The notes under the pieces: model-generated | The model's database searches: none | Seen by the model: the letters and a program-made list of their open reading frames with translations, nothing else | What the model was told of the DNA's origin: nothing | Assembly: GCF_001642475.1 (NCBI RefSeq) | Contig: NW_019174072.1 | Span: forward strand, 1-64,000 | Direction: 5' to 3' | Length of the DNA stretch: 64,000 nt | Source of the DNA: Fonsecaea monophora | Taxonomy: Eukaryota > Ascomycota > Eurotiomycetes > Chaetothyriales > Herpotrichiellaceae | Translations under genes and position numbers: made by a program | Shown here: in pieces, positions 10,444 to 22,051 of the stretch | Layout: every line of letters begins with the position of its first letter | How positions within the stretch are numbered: position 1 is the stretch's first letter

Positions 10444-13400
10444 ATGGCCACTGCGATGGAATCTCCTGTGGCTTTCCCTGAGTCCCCAATGGAGGCAGAT
10501 GACGCCGCATACCCTTGCAAAGGCTGTGGAAAGGTGAGAGTGCTCCAACTTCATGTCCCAGACAGACAAGCTAACGAGAGAATACAGATCCTAGAGGAGG
10601 GCAAAGCATTTGAACTGGGTAATTATCAGACCCCCGTTCTTGTTTCTGGCTGGGGGACACCCCTGTGACTAACATCATCAAGCTGGGAACCGATGGCACA
10701 TCGATTGCTTTGCCTGCAATACCTGCGGCACCCTCCTCGATTCCGACGCCAATCTACTTCTTCTGGGCGATGGATCTTTGATATGTAACAATTGCACTTA
10801 CAGCTGCAGTAATTGTGGAAATAAGATTGAGGATCTGGCCATTCTGACAGGAGACCAAGCATTTTGCGCCAATTGCTTCAAATGCCGGAACTGCAAGAGA
10901 AAGATCGAAAATCTCCGTTATGCCCGGACGTCGCAGGGCATATTCTGCATGGATTGTCACGAGGCTTTGATGGCCCGGAGACGCAAAAGGACGACCAAAA
11001 ACAGCTCGCAACGCTCCAAATTGTCAAATAATGTCCAGCTGGACAAGTCTTTGCCCGCAATCCCGCCCCCAGAAGCCAGGAAGACCGCCTACATTCCGGA
11101 AAGTCACTCGTCCCCCTTTCCCGAGGTCTACACAGAGCCCTCCGAAGCAGGCATACCTTCGGTGGGTAAGATGGTTAGCGAATTGCAAGGCGATTCGGAC
11201 TCGAGGCCATCCACATCAGATCAAAATCATTCACGCGGTAAGCATCTCGCGTCTGAGCCTTGCGGGCCCCATGCTGATCCCAATCTATTTCTAGATATGC
11301 TCACTTTGCCATCGACAACCTTCCGCAACAATCGACATTCTGTGATGTCGCAACGATCAGACTTATCTGGTGGAGCAGGTGGTGGTGGGGGAGAAGAATT
11401 CTTGATCCCGCTTGCCTTTGACCCTACCCCACAACCGGCGACCGAATCGCCCAGCATATCAAACCAAACAACCCAAAGATCTATCGAGGAGAAGTCCACG
11501 GATTATTTCACCAGCAAATCCAACGCGGCAAGTGCCCAGTCACACGTTACTAAGTCCAATACCTCAAGTCCCCATATTGCCTACCAAGAGAAAGGGCGTC
11601 TTCCATCGAGAGAAGCTGTCGACCAAACTCGTAGAGGAAATCTGAGCATTTCGGGGTCTGCGAACGCATCACCCTATATCCCGGTAGAGCAGTCGAAGAG
11701 ATCGGAGGGTTCACCACGGCTGTCGCAAATCGTCCACACCAACGAAGTGCAACACAATGACAGATTCAAACTTCAAGAAGCACCAAAATCCAAGAAGTTT
11801 TCAACCTCGACGGGATCACGGTCAGAGGGGTCGACTCCCAAAGCCGACATCTCTACCGACCCCATTGACCAACTAGCCACCAAGCCTTTGACTGCCCCGG
11901 ACATCGGGTCACCCTCGGATGGCGACTTCTCGACGCCCATGCTCTCGAACGACTCCAGTCCAGCATTCAGTGGTTCACACGGTTCTCCCAAGCCGGCACA
12001 GTTACCCGCGACCTCGATCCTACAGAACCTGCCTAAACGAGGGGACTCTTTAGACAGCGCGAAGCGCACTCAAAACATACCGCGTAAGGAATTGGGCGCC
12101 GCGGCAAACATTGGTACCCCGTCAGGTGGCAGCATGAACAGTGGCTCATCTACTCCCAAACCGGTGGCCGATCTCGCGAAGGCAAATGGTGGGAAGATCA
12201 TTTCTGGCCCCATAGGTTCTCCGAACTCTAAAGGTATCTTCGATGCGGCGGTAGACGATTCTCTGATTCACGATCTTCACAACACCGGCAAGACGGGCAA
12301 TGAATCTTTCGTTGACCCCCGAGCGCCACCTCTGCCGCCTTTTGATCATTCAAGGTCGAGAAATGAGTCCTTTAGCACTCTTCAGTCGGAGAACCAGCGA
12401 TCTGGAGATGGCTACAGGTCTCCAGGTCTGCCCAGGTATTCGGCAGGCGGAGAGTTCACTATGGACGAGGACATGGCCCGGATAATGGCCGGCGAGGAAC
12501 CCAGCGCGCATGAGTCCTTCCTTAGGAGGGTTTCGAACTCTGTTCGCCATGGTCGCAGTTACAGTGACAAAACGGGTCGACTGTCCAAGGACCGCTGGCC
12601 TCGATCGCCCGCTATGCCGATCTCGTCAATTGGCCAGGAAATCAGCAGCCCCAGCACAGCGTCTCCCGAGAATCGTGATGAACTCGCTTGGTTCAAGAAT
12701 GAGCTACGACGTGAGCGGCAGAGAACCATTGAACGGGAGAAGAGGATCGCTGAACTGGAAATGCAGCTTGATTCAGCCGCAAATATCAAGCAGGTGAATG
12801 TTGAGCTCAAGGAGAAGAGATCAACGATAGTCGTCCTCGATACACAAAAAGAGATTGTCATAAGAGAGCTGGAAGTTCTCACGGAACATCTAGCGGCTGC
12901 AAAGCACAGCGGCGAGCGATTCGACCTTGGAAAGTTGAGCAACGTTGTGCTTCGCGATTTTGCAGAGGCACTGGAGAAGCTCAAGGACTCGTTCGCGCCT
13001 CAGATCGAAGCCTCAATCCAGAAGCGAAATGATTTGGTCGACGAGATAGCCAATCTAACTCAGATGAAAGATAAGAGCTTCATGGAGTTCGAGCAGCTGT
13101 CTTCGAAAAATGCCCAGTTGGCTGAACTTAACAATCAGCTGGTACACCAGATCCAAGGTCTGTACAAGGCCAATTCGGGCAAGGACACTGATCAGCCAAA
13201 GTCGGCCATGAACGGACTTGGAATCTACTCTCACCACAAAGAGAAGTCGAATGTGTCCTTCGACTCGAGGGAAATGCGCAACATGTCCGCCGACTTGACC
13301 AATATCGATTCGACCAGTACTTTACAAGGGGAAGCAGAACCTGTGACCGTCCTGCAAGGTCCTCAGATGGTGAACATCCGCAAAGGCCAACCAAAGAAAT

Positions 13401-14384
13401 TTGATTGGAGAAAAGGACAGAAGGTTGCCAAAGGTGTCACGAAAGGTTTGAAAGGAGCCTTTTCGTCAACTCAACAGAACTACAGCCGGGACCTTCAGTT
13501 TGCCGAGACAGGGGCCTATGGGTCGACCACTGGCCCTCCCCAGGAGTACTCTAGTCTGCCGAGAACCAACCCAGAACCTGTCAAGCAAAGTGGCTTTGGG
13601 TTCTTCAGCACTCAGAAAGTGACTCCCAAATCCAATGGACTGTACGCCACGCAAGCTAATGCGAGCACACCATCTTTACTGGCTGAGGCTGGCGCACGTA
13701 AGGAGTTTGTCCTCTACTCAGTTGTACTCCGGCTAACATTGAAAGCAGAACTGTTTGGGTCCGAACTCGAACACCGGGCCGAATATGAGAAGACCTCCGT
13801 TCCTGCGATTGTGAAGAGGTGTGTCGAAGAAGTGGAGTCGCGTGGTAAGGCCTGCCGTAAATATCTGATCCGACCGCGCTGATATTCTTTCAGGTATGGA
13901 TGTTGAAGGCATCTACCGAAAATCTGGGGGTAACTCACAGGTGCAACAAGTGAAAGATTGGTTCGAGAACCCTTCGAAGGACTTTGATCTTTCTGATCCC
14001 GATCTCGACATCCACGCCGTGACCTCTGGGCTGAAACAGTATTTCCGACGACTGCCCACCCCACTCATAACTTTCGACGTCTACGACAAACTTCTCGATA
14101 CCACGACGATTGAAAGTAAGGAGCTCAGACTCGACGCCATGCAGCGAGCCTTGGAGGACTTGCCCAAAGTCCATCTTGAGACCCTGGAGTATCTGATTCG
14201 GCACCTTGCACGGGTGGTTGAACAGGAGAAAGAGAATCTCATGACGAGCATGAACATCGCAGTGGTGTTCGCACCAACCATCATGCGACCGGAGAGTCTA
14301 AATCGCGAGCTTAGTGACACCAAGATGAAGAATGAAGCAGTGATGTGGATGGTGGAGAACAGCGAAAGATTGTTTGGCAAGTGA
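10444..14384 (+). CDS. LIM-domain Rho GTPase-activating protein (Rga type)
   Basis: RhoGAPs with N-terminal LIM domains (fungal Rga/Lrg group) switch off Cdc42/Rho-type GTPases at growth sites. Five exons: 10444-10533, 10588-10618, 10683-13697, 13749-13844 and 13894-14384, giving 1,240 aa. Seen: two Cys/His zinc-binding LIM modules at about residues 24-150 (CKGCGK, HIDCFACNTCG, CSNCGNK, CFKCRNCKRK), a Ser/Pro-rich disordered middle, a coiled coil at about 700-850 (ELAWFKNELRRERQR) and a C-terminal RhoGAP domain. The catalytic arginine finger is Arg1086 in GIYRKSGG, just after the last intron. All four introns keep frame. A further optional intron is possible at 11238-11294 (57 nt, GTAAGC to TTTCTAG); removing it would give 1,221 aa. 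Which GTPase is targeted cannot be told from sequence. Confidence 0.9.
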
Positions 14385-15414
14385 AAGAGAAAAGAGTTGG
14401 AGCTGCTATAGTTTCGAAGCATTGAATAGGGATATCTTTTGGATCCGGCTGAGTTTAGGGGCGCAAAGAGCAGGGTTGTCTCTTGCGGCAAGTTATGACC
14501 ACGATACTCTGTGTGTGTACTACATCCATTTCAGCCTGGCGTCATACGGAAAGAGGATTCGGTTTTTTGCGAGGCGAACGGTGGACAGTCAAGGTCCACC
14601 ACTGTCTGTCTAGAACGGGAAGATGTTTGTTTTTTTTTTGGCTGGGCCTTTTGAAATGCTGTATCTATCCGGTTTTTCCTTCTTCTCTCGCTCTTGATAT
14701 GGGTACAGCGAGACGATATCAGGGTCGTCAAACACATAAGGACAGACAAAGACCAGGGCATTCAAGGGCAAGAGGGAAGAGTGAGGGTGATCTGTGAGAC
14801 CACTTGGATTAGGATGATTGACCGACTTGCCAAAATGGAAAGCTACAATACCCTCGTACCTATTTTGGTCAAGTTGACCTTCCGTGATGGCCATCTCACG
14901 CCTCGGGTTACGCTGGTAGGGGGCTAGAAAGAACGCATTTTACCCCATGTTCTAGAAGCGACGATCTAGGCAACTAATATTCCACTCTCTCAGCCTCCCA
15001 AGTACCTACCATTAGTACCTTGTCCGGAGGAGGTACGGAGTAGACTGTACTTATTCCAAGTACTCGGTACTATAAATATTTGCACAGTTGAGGCACCCGT
15101 CATCATCACGAGACCAATCAGAGCTCTTATGTATTTACCCACTTGTACAGATGAGGAGATGCAGATGCAGGTCTTATGAGAGCTAGTCCCTTTATAGGAC
15201 TAGCGTTTTAGTGTAAATTAGCATGTTTGATCTCAGGTCTGTATGTACACGTCTGCAAGGACCATGTACCTCAATCAACAAAGATCCAAAACACACTTCA
15301 CTTATCTGCCCGTCGTCAATATGCCTATAATAAAGGTTTCTCTGCTCTCCTTGCGGCCCAGCCTCATGGGATGCCATCACATACTCATACTGCGTGCAAA
15401 CTGCCTGAGTCGAA
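14385..15414. other. Intergenic region
   Basis: This is the presumed 3' UTR of the RhoGAP followed by AT-richer DNA. Around 15000-15075 there are several GTAC/TACC-type short palindromic words (AGTACCTACC, GTACGGAG, AGTACTCGGTACT) of the kind often scattered in fungal intergenic DNA. No gene seen. Confidence 0.55.
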
Positions 15415-16695
15415 ATGCCTCGTCCTTCGAGGATGGTTCGACTTGTTTCCATGAAATCGCCATTGAAGGAAGTGCAGGCGGAAGACCCTCCTTGGCCACG
15501 AGTGCATTCTCCAGAGCTCGCTTCATCTCTCAATCCCAAAAGGTCTCGTCACCGTCACACTCCGTACGTTGATGCTTGGTTCAAATCCTTGGACGAACAC
15601 CGGAAACACCATTCCGAGTCGGATAGTCACGAGGCTCGGATTTCCCAGTTGTTCCAACCCACGGAAGAACCGGCCAAAATTGGTCTGGCAATGCGCGCAG
15701 AGTCTGCCTCATAAGATCCGCCTTCGGGACCTTCCCGTATCATCTCGTCTCACCTCGTTGGAAACTCTGGGTACCGGCAACTCGACCTTGCAAGTCATGG
15801 CATCCACTTGCGCGGCATGAACGAGACAGTCCCAAAGAATGTTTGAAGCATTGTGAGTAAAGTGCTTCAGGAGGGTCAGCCTCAAGAGCTGGAAATTGAA
15901 GCTAAATCAGAAATGTGGCGAATCCATCGCAGCTTACCGATGTCAACGGCGCCGAGTCCGTGGTGAAAAATCACTTTAGAACACGCATTGCCGAAGATCC
16001 GTTGACCTCAAGTAGATTCAAGGGTCAAATTGCCGTGAATGAAGCATGCACCATGCACGAAGAGCATGTTCCTCTCTTAATCGATCCGAGGATCGGCCTT
16101 CGACTAAGTCAGCCGTAGCCGGACATCCTTTACGGTTACACCTGGGATGCCTTTACAACCAACCAGCAAACACAATTGATGAGGATGACCCATACCGACT
16201 ATACCGCCAAAAATCTAAGACTCATCTATCCTTTTTTCGTGGTCGAATTCACAGGCGACACATCCGGAGACACAACGAGCAGCTTGGGCTACAACAAAAT
16301 AATCTCTCGGGGTGGCAGCAGCCTGTGTCAACATGGCAGAAAAGCTGAACAGATACGTCGATGGGCTCAACAGGTCAACCGTTCCGCCCGTGGACACCAC
16401 CGCCTTCAGCATGGCCAAGGCCGGGAGTGAAGCCCGCCTCTTCGTCTCGTGGAAGAAAGGAAGTGGGAAACACTACACCCAACAAATCGATGGACTCGTG
16501 GCTTACCGCCCTGAACATTACCTCCTGCCTCGCACATTTGTCCGCAACGTCGTTGAATGGGGCCAAACCACTGGTCTGGCACAGGTCGGGGCTGTTCTTG
16601 AGGCCGTTCTAAAAGGACCAGTGAAGGGATCTCACAATACCATGGAGGGTCCTACTGAACCAGGCACCAGGCGCAGCCTCAGACGTCGGAAGTGA
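15415..16695 (+). pseudogene. Broken DUF7924-family gene
   Basis: Pieces of one protein lie in order in different frames. An N-terminal part (15415-15714; YVDAWFKSLDEHRK) ends at a stop. A middle part in frame 3 reads HERDSPKECLKH (from 15816) and meets stops from 15858. It resumes at about 15915 and runs through LSQP, an in-frame TAG (16116-16118), PDILYGYTWDAFTTNQQTQL and LRLIYPFFVVEFTGD. A frameshift near 16280-16285 moves to frame 1, where TGG GCT is followed by a TAA (16300-16302), then VAAACVNMAEKLNR, SEARLFVSWKK and FVRNVVEWG to 16695. The motifs DILYGY, YPFxVVEF, ACVN and the C-terminal VRNxxxWG match my recollection of DUF7924, a fungal protein family of unknown function. Short introns cannot repair both stops and the frame change inside the conserved core. 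The exact 5' end is uncertain. Confidence 0.65.
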
Positions 16696-17479
16696 TTTGT
16701 GCAGCCAGTGAAAGCATGCTCAAAGGTTTCAAGTCATTGTCAACACTCTTCAGCTTGACGAGAAGCAGGAGTGCAGTAGGAAGGATAGGATAGGATAGGA
16801 GCCGAAAAGCTACATTCCCATCTATACCCAATGCAGGTGCAGGCGCAGGCGCAGGCACTATGAAGTTGGGCCTAACGAGACGTGTATGACAAGCAATGTA
16901 ATCGGGTCAAAGGCCAATTCTGCGGCTTCGTTTGCTGCCCTCCGATTTGAAGGGTTCTTTCTCTTCCCGGTCTGTAGAGTAATGCTGGGACAAGGCTATA
17001 AGGTCGTCTGCCTCTACGTCCAAGCAGGTGGTAGAGGTTCAGGGTCAGGAGGAGGAGCCTGCGGACGGCATCGAGTCTAACTGTACTCGGAGGCTAACGG
17101 CTACTGGGGGGGGGGTCGGGGCTTGGCCGCCCAACCTCGTTTTAGGCTTGGGCCCACGGCGGACCACTGGCACCGCAGGCACCGCTGGCACCAGCTGGGG
17201 GCTTGTCGGCTGGCGGCTGGCGGCTTTCCGTGCTCGCCAATGCCATGCGCACTTGTATCACTTCTCTCCTTCTGGTACACGTCTCGATTTGTCTGGCATG
17301 AAGGGTTCTACAAGTTCGGTTGGAGTTGAAATCCCACACCACGAACAACCTTGGGGCAAGGCCATGTCGTCTCATCTGGGTATATTTGGGCAGCTATGAG
17401 TGATTTGTCTCCCTCATTCACACCATTCTCCGCCTCTCCCTCTGGAAGATGAGGTTGGTAACCTTGGACTCTCCCAACC
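16696..17479. promoter_or_regulatory. Intergenic and promoter region of SEC3
   Basis: It contains two short tandem arrays (16782-16800, AGGAT units; 16832-16856, GCAGGC units) and a run of eight G near 17106. The last 100 bp before the SEC3 start is pyrimidine-rich. ORFs at 16886-17399 are not recognisable and look like chance frames. Confidence 0.55.
16782..16856. repeat. Two short microsatellites
   Basis: AGGAT-type pentamer repeat at 16782-16800 and a GCAGGC/GCAGGT hexamer repeat at about 16832-16856, separated by 30 bp of unique sequence just downstream of the DUF7924 relic. Confidence 0.85.
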
Positions 17480-20400
17480 ATGAATCAGCAACAACCGCAA
17501 CCTCTCTACTCTGGGCCTCGACAGCCTGCGCCCATTTCGAATGGCGACCACAACTTCTCTCAGCCGAGACCTCATACGAGGCAGCAACCCGACCAGCAAG
17601 ACACCAATCAGTCTCGCGCCGCGCGATTCGAAGATGAGAAGCGGCGCATTATCGACGCCTGCTTCAGCAAGCGTGATCCCGAGGGCATGCAACTCGAGTC
17701 ATATATCACCCACGTCCGAGTGCTTGAAGATGCCTCCTACCCTTCCTCTCCTCCTCCTCCGGAATCCCCCAACTCCAACAAGAAACACCGAGTCATCCTT
17801 GTCGCCGTCCGACGCTCCGGCAAGGTCAGGGTTCACAAGGCTCGCGAGAACCCAAACGGCTCCTTCTCCATCGGCAAGACATGGAATCTCGACGAGTTGA
17901 CCGCAATCATCTCCTACACCTCTCTCGTTCCCGCGAATCCCCAGCAGCAGATGGAGAAACAGTGGGCGTCCAATACCGGCTTCACCGTGTCTCTAGGCAA
18001 GCCCTATTTTTGGTCCGCCCCCACACCAAAAGAGAAGGATTTCTTCATTGCCAGTCTGATCAAGATATACCGAAAGTACACGGGAGGAAAGCTTCCAGAG
18101 CTTATAGGATTTGCTCCTCAGGAACTACAACAAATCACTGGTGTCCAGTCGGCCCAGAATACTCCCCCTTCGAGGACCAATTTCTCCCCGATCATCCCAT
18201 CCCCAACTCCTCCACCCCCCCTGGCTGCGAGCCAACCTGCTCCCGTACCACCACTCAGCGCCGCCCGGCCACAGTCTCCATATGTCGCACAGCCGCCTCC
18301 GAGTCGAGATGGTGGTCGGATGGAGGTGCAAGAACAAAATAGAACATTTGGCCGACCAGACTACCGTCCACCGACAAGAGATGCGGTGCCGCTACCTTCT
18401 CAGGCAGAAGAACGACCTCTGGGCTTACCACCTAGACCGAACCGCGGTACACCGGCACAGGACTTCTCTCGCACACAACCTTATGGCCCTCCGCTGAGGC
18501 GTGATGACGCCCGTACGCCGTCGCTGTCGGACGGCCTCCAACCAGCTCCATTACGACCTTCCATTAGTCCCAAAGCCTCTCAATCGTCACTGCAGCGACC
18601 CGATCCTACCCTCGAGCCGCCACCTCTAAGGCCCAACGGATTGAGCGTCGCAAAGGCTGGTCCGCAAGATTTTTCGCCGAAAAGGATGGGTCCCATGCCG
18701 GGTCAGGACTTAAACAGGGATATTCCTCGTGGCGAACCATTGAACAACTCAAGGCCGAGCACGGCAGCGAGCGATCGCAGGGTCCCTGCGCCCGAACCTC
18801 CTCCCAATCTTCCAGCACTTGACTTTGAGCTCTTCCCTGAGCGTAAGAAGCCAGCGGCAGCTGCGCCCGACCTCAAACCCGAACAACCAGCTCCCACGAG
18901 TCAGAGTAACAGCGCATTTGTCACACCGGCGGGGACGCCGTCCACGATGAAAGAGGAGCAGTCACAGAAGAAAACGGACTATTTTGTGGGCGAGAAGGCC
19001 GTGACAGAGAACAAGCAGTCACAAGCAAACGACGTCGTGCCACCAAAGACTGTGTACACAGAAGTAACTACGTCAGAGCCCGAACCCGTCGAAACTCCAA
19101 ACGAGCCCGTTGTTCCAGAGCCACTCGAGCCTCCAGCCCCTCCAAAAGCTGAAGAAGAGCATCGCCCCGGCCTTGGTCCTATGATCAAGAAGAGGTCTGG
19201 TAAGGACATCGCGAACCAATTCCGAAAAGCTGCCCTTGCCGCAGGTGCATTTCAACCACGCCAAGGCGGTGCAGGTGCGCGATTAAAGGCAATGCAGGAC
19301 AAACTCTCCAACGAGCCCGATGGCATAACCAGTGTTGTCCCGGCGCCTTTGAAGAGAGGCATGAGCTCGGATGGCCCAAGAAGCGGAACACCTGATCCGG
19401 TCAACACTGAAAATGAAAAGGATCAGCCGACACCGAAGGTTGTGTCTAGTGAGCCTCTTCCTCGAGTTCAGGTTGAGCGTTCTGCTACCTCAGACAGCGT
19501 CGCCAGACCGCAAACGCCAGCAGAAAAGCCTCTCCCGGCCGAGCCTGAGGTTCCAAAGGAAGAACCGAGTGCGGAGTCGCCGGATAAGGGCCGGTCCTCT
19601 TCGCCACAAAGGAAACGTCGGCAAAGACTGGAGGCGGAAGTTGAGAAGCACTGCACAGCTTTAGGCATTGATCCACGGGTCACTGAGGGCCGCGGAGCAG
19701 ATCTGAACGAAATCTTGACAGAATTTTCTTGGGATGGGCGACTTGCCAAAGACCATGCCTTGGAGAACTTCGAGACCGACATTCGAAGGGAAATTGGCCG
19801 TGCTCAAGCGAGTGGCTGGCTCGGCCATGTCGAACACCAGGAGACCAAAGTTCAGGAGCTCGGAAAAGCGTTCGAAAAAGCGATTGCCGAATGTGAAGAG
19901 CTTGACGGGTTATTGACCTTGTATGCCCATGAGCTCGATACTCTCCATGAAGATATCGAGTATATCGAGGCACAAGGACAGGGGTTGCAAGTGCAAACTG
20001 CCAATCAGAAGTTGCTGCAGGCTGAGTTGCAAAATCTCCTGAGAACATTGACAATATCACCCTCAGATCTTCGCGCTCTACGGCAAGCGCCGATCGACAA
20101 TTTCGAAGGCGTCCACGCAGTCGAGCGTGCACTGAGTTTGCTCTACAGAGCCATGCTGACAATCGATCCAGACCTGCGTCAAAACAAACTCCGTCAAGCA
20201 ACCACAGCAAGCAACCGCACTGGACTTCCAACGAATGCCGAAGCGGACCTCACCAAGATGCGAGCGGTGCGTGAGAAGAAGGAGGAATACAAGGATGAGA
20301 GCATGATGTTTGTCAACCGCTTCAACCAGCACATGAAGGCCATGTTCCAACTGGCTGAGCAGCGAACAAGCGAGGAAAATGCCAGCATTAGCATTTCTTC

Positions 20401-22051
20401 CGGGACATCCTCCTTCACGCTCAACCTACGGGCTCTCAACGCTTCGAGACAAGAGCTTTGGGTCTACAATGCTATGATGCTCTTTGTGCGGGAAGTCAAC
20501 CAGTATGAATGGCAGACTTTAATTGGCAGCTACGAAATCAATGTCAAGAGCATCTACCAAGACCAGTTCCGAGACTTCAGCATGGGTCTGAGAAAGACTG
20601 TCAGGCACCCCATGGGAGAGGAGCAGGAAATCCTTTTCACCCATCAAGAGAAAGAGAAGGCAGAGGAGTCCAATCTTTCCACGGCAGCTCGCAAGCTCAC
20701 GGTTAAACGTGGCAGAGCAGTCAAGGCAAGTGTTATGAGACATTCGGTTGGCGAAAGACGAGACGGCAAACCCGATGCTTGGGCGGTATTCGACACTGTC
20801 CTAGAGCAACAAGCCACAGCCATTTCGGAAGAGCAGAATTTCATTGTACATTTCTTCCATCTGAACTCACAGTCGAACGAGGATTTTATGGAACTAGTGC
20901 AATCTCGACCTCCTGAACAGCGCAAGCTGCCCAACTTGCAGGCCAAACAAGCTTACGATCCAGATCGTAATTTGGCCAAGATCGTACAGCGCACCACAGA
21001 AGGGATCTACTCGTTCTGGCCCACGGACCTTCAGGGTTTGATGGAATGGGTCTTCAAGATGGATCAATTGCAGGGCATTGGCGTCCTGGTCTCACTCGAA
21101 CAGTGCTTGTCAAAGTATGAGGAAACGAACCAAGAATTCATCACGCGGACAGTGAGAACCCTTCATGAACGCCTGATGGGTCTCTTCAATAGATTTGTGG
21201 AAGAACAAGTCAAGGCGATTGAGGAAACCAAGGTGAAGGTCAAGAAGAGGAAAGGTCTGATTTCTTTCATGAGGATCTTCCCCGATTTTATTGCCGTGGT
21301 TGAGGACATGATTCCTCAGGAATTTGCACACCACGAGTCCCTTGAAGTGCGCTTCATCGTCAACGACGCGTACACCAAACTTCTGAAAGCCATGTGGGAG
21401 TCTCTCAACTTCATCGCCAAAGACAATCCGGCCGCAAACTCTTCTGGTGGGACAACGACTGGCCCTTCGAATGTACCACTGAGCGGGGACCCCGAAGACA
21501 AAGAGGCATTGAACTATCATATCCTCTTGATCGAGAACATGAACTTCTTTGTTGAGGAAGTGAAGACACACAACAATGCGGTGCTCGAAGAATGGGTGGA
21601 ACGGGCGTCGCGCGATCAACTATCCCATCTCGCACAGTACACAGATGCTGTGATCCGACGGCCACTGGGCAAATGGCTTGATTTCTTGGAGAGTACCGAA
21701 GCGCTCATGAAGGGAAACGATTCGTCCTTTACGTCGATTGCGAACAAGCCATCCCACTCACGCAGCGCAGCCAAGAAGATTCTCGGCAGCTATGACGCGA
21801 AAGAGGTCCGAAAGGGCGTGGAGACATTGAAGAAGAGGATCGAAAAGCACTTCACTGATGCGGACGATCCGTCGTCGACAACCCTCGAGAGGGCTGGAAA
21901 GAAGGATCTGATCGCGCGGGTGTTTGAAGAATGTGCAGTACGATACTCTCACGCCCACGACCGGATGAAGACAATCGTGGACAGAGTCTACGAGGGCAGT
22001 CTAGATATTGACTGGAGAAAAGAGGACGTGCAGGCCATGTTTAAGAGGTAG
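17480..22051 (+). CDS. SEC3: Exocyst complex subunit Sec3
   Basis: Sec3 is the exocyst subunit that binds PI(4,5)P2 and Rho-type GTPases and marks the plasma membrane for vesicle tethering. One uninterrupted exon codes for 1,523 aa. Seen: a Gln/Pro-rich N-terminus, the Sec3 PIP2-binding PH-like domain at about residues 45-210 (RRIIDACFSKRDPEGMQLE, HRVILVAVRRSGKVRVHKA, GKTWNLDELTAI, FIASLIKIYRKYTGG), a 500-residue Pro/Ser-rich disordered linker, a coiled-coil region at about 700-900 starting with the RKRRQRLEAEVEKH segment, and a long helical C-terminal exocyst domain ending KEDVQAMFKR. The linker makes it longer than yeast Sec3, as is usual in filamentous fungi. The ATG at 17480 is the first in frame after a pyrimidine-rich leader. 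Its neighbour 3 kb upstream, the LIM-RhoGAP, acts on the same GTPase family. Confidence 0.95.
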   Translation: MNQQQPQPLYSGPRQPAPISNGDHNFSQPRPHTRQQPDQQDTNQSRAARFEDEKRRIIDACFSKRDPEGMQLESYITHVRVLEDASYPSSPPPPESPNSNKKHRVILVAVRRSGKVRVHKARENPNGSFSIGKTWNLDELTAIISYTSLVPANPQQQMEKQWASNTGFTVSLGKPYFWSAPTPKEKDFFIASLIKIYRKYTGGKLPELIGFAPQELQQITGVQSAQNTPPSRTNFSPIIPSPTPPPPLAASQPAPVPPLSAARPQSPYVAQPPPSRDGGRMEVQEQNRTFGRPDYRPPTRDAVPLPSQAEERPLGLPPRPNRGTPAQDFSRTQPYGPPLRRDDARTPSLSDGLQPAPLRPSISPKASQSSLQRPDPTLEPPPLRPNGLSVAKAGPQDFSPKRMGPMPGQDLNRDIPRGEPLNNSRPSTAASDRRVPAPEPPPNLPALDFELFPERKKPAAAAPDLKPEQPAPTSQSNSAFVTPAGTPSTMKEEQSQKKTDYFVGEKAVTENKQSQANDVVPPKTVYTEVTTSEPEPVETPNEPVVPEPLEPPAPPKAEEEHRPGLGPMIKKRSGKDIANQFRKAALAAGAFQPRQGGAGARLKAMQDKLSNEPDGITSVVPAPLKRGMSSDGPRSGTPDPVNTENEKDQPTPKVVSSEPLPRVQVERSATSDSVARPQTPAEKPLPAEPEVPKEEPSAESPDKGRSSSPQRKRRQRLEAEVEKHCTALGIDPRVTEGRGADLNEILTEFSWDGRLAKDHALENFETDIRREIGRAQASGWLGHVEHQETKVQELGKAFEKAIAECEELDGLLTLYAHELDTLHEDIEYIEAQGQGLQVQTANQKLLQAELQNLLRTLTISPSDLRALRQAPIDNFEGVHAVERALSLLYRAMLTIDPDLRQNKLRQATTASNRTGLPTNAEADLTKMRAVREKKEEYKDESMMFVNRFNQHMKAMFQLAEQRTSEENASISISSGTSSFTLNLRALNASRQELWVYNAMMLFVREVNQYEWQTLIGSYEINVKSIYQDQFRDFSMGLRKTVRHPMGEEQEILFTHQEKEKAEESNLSTAARKLTVKRGRAVKASVMRHSVGERRDGKPDAWAVFDTVLEQQATAISEEQNFIVHFFHLNSQSNEDFMELVQSRPPEQRKLPNLQAKQAYDPDRNLAKIVQRTTEGIYSFWPTDLQGLMEWVFKMDQLQGIGVLVSLEQCLSKYEETNQEFITRTVRTLHERLMGLFNRFVEEQVKAIEETKVKVKKRKGLISFMRIFPDFIAVVEDMIPQEFAHHESLEVRFIVNDAYTKLLKAMWESLNFIAKDNPAANSSGGTTTGPSNVPLSGDPEDKEALNYHILLIENMNFFVEEVKTHNNAVLEEWVERASRDQLSHLAQYTDAVIRRPLGKWLDFLESTEALMKGNDSSFTSIANKPSHSRSAAKKILGSYDAKEVRKGVETLKKRIEKHFTDADDPSSTTLERAGKKDLIARVFEECAVRYSHAHDRMKTIVDRVYEGSLDIDWRKEDVQAMFKR

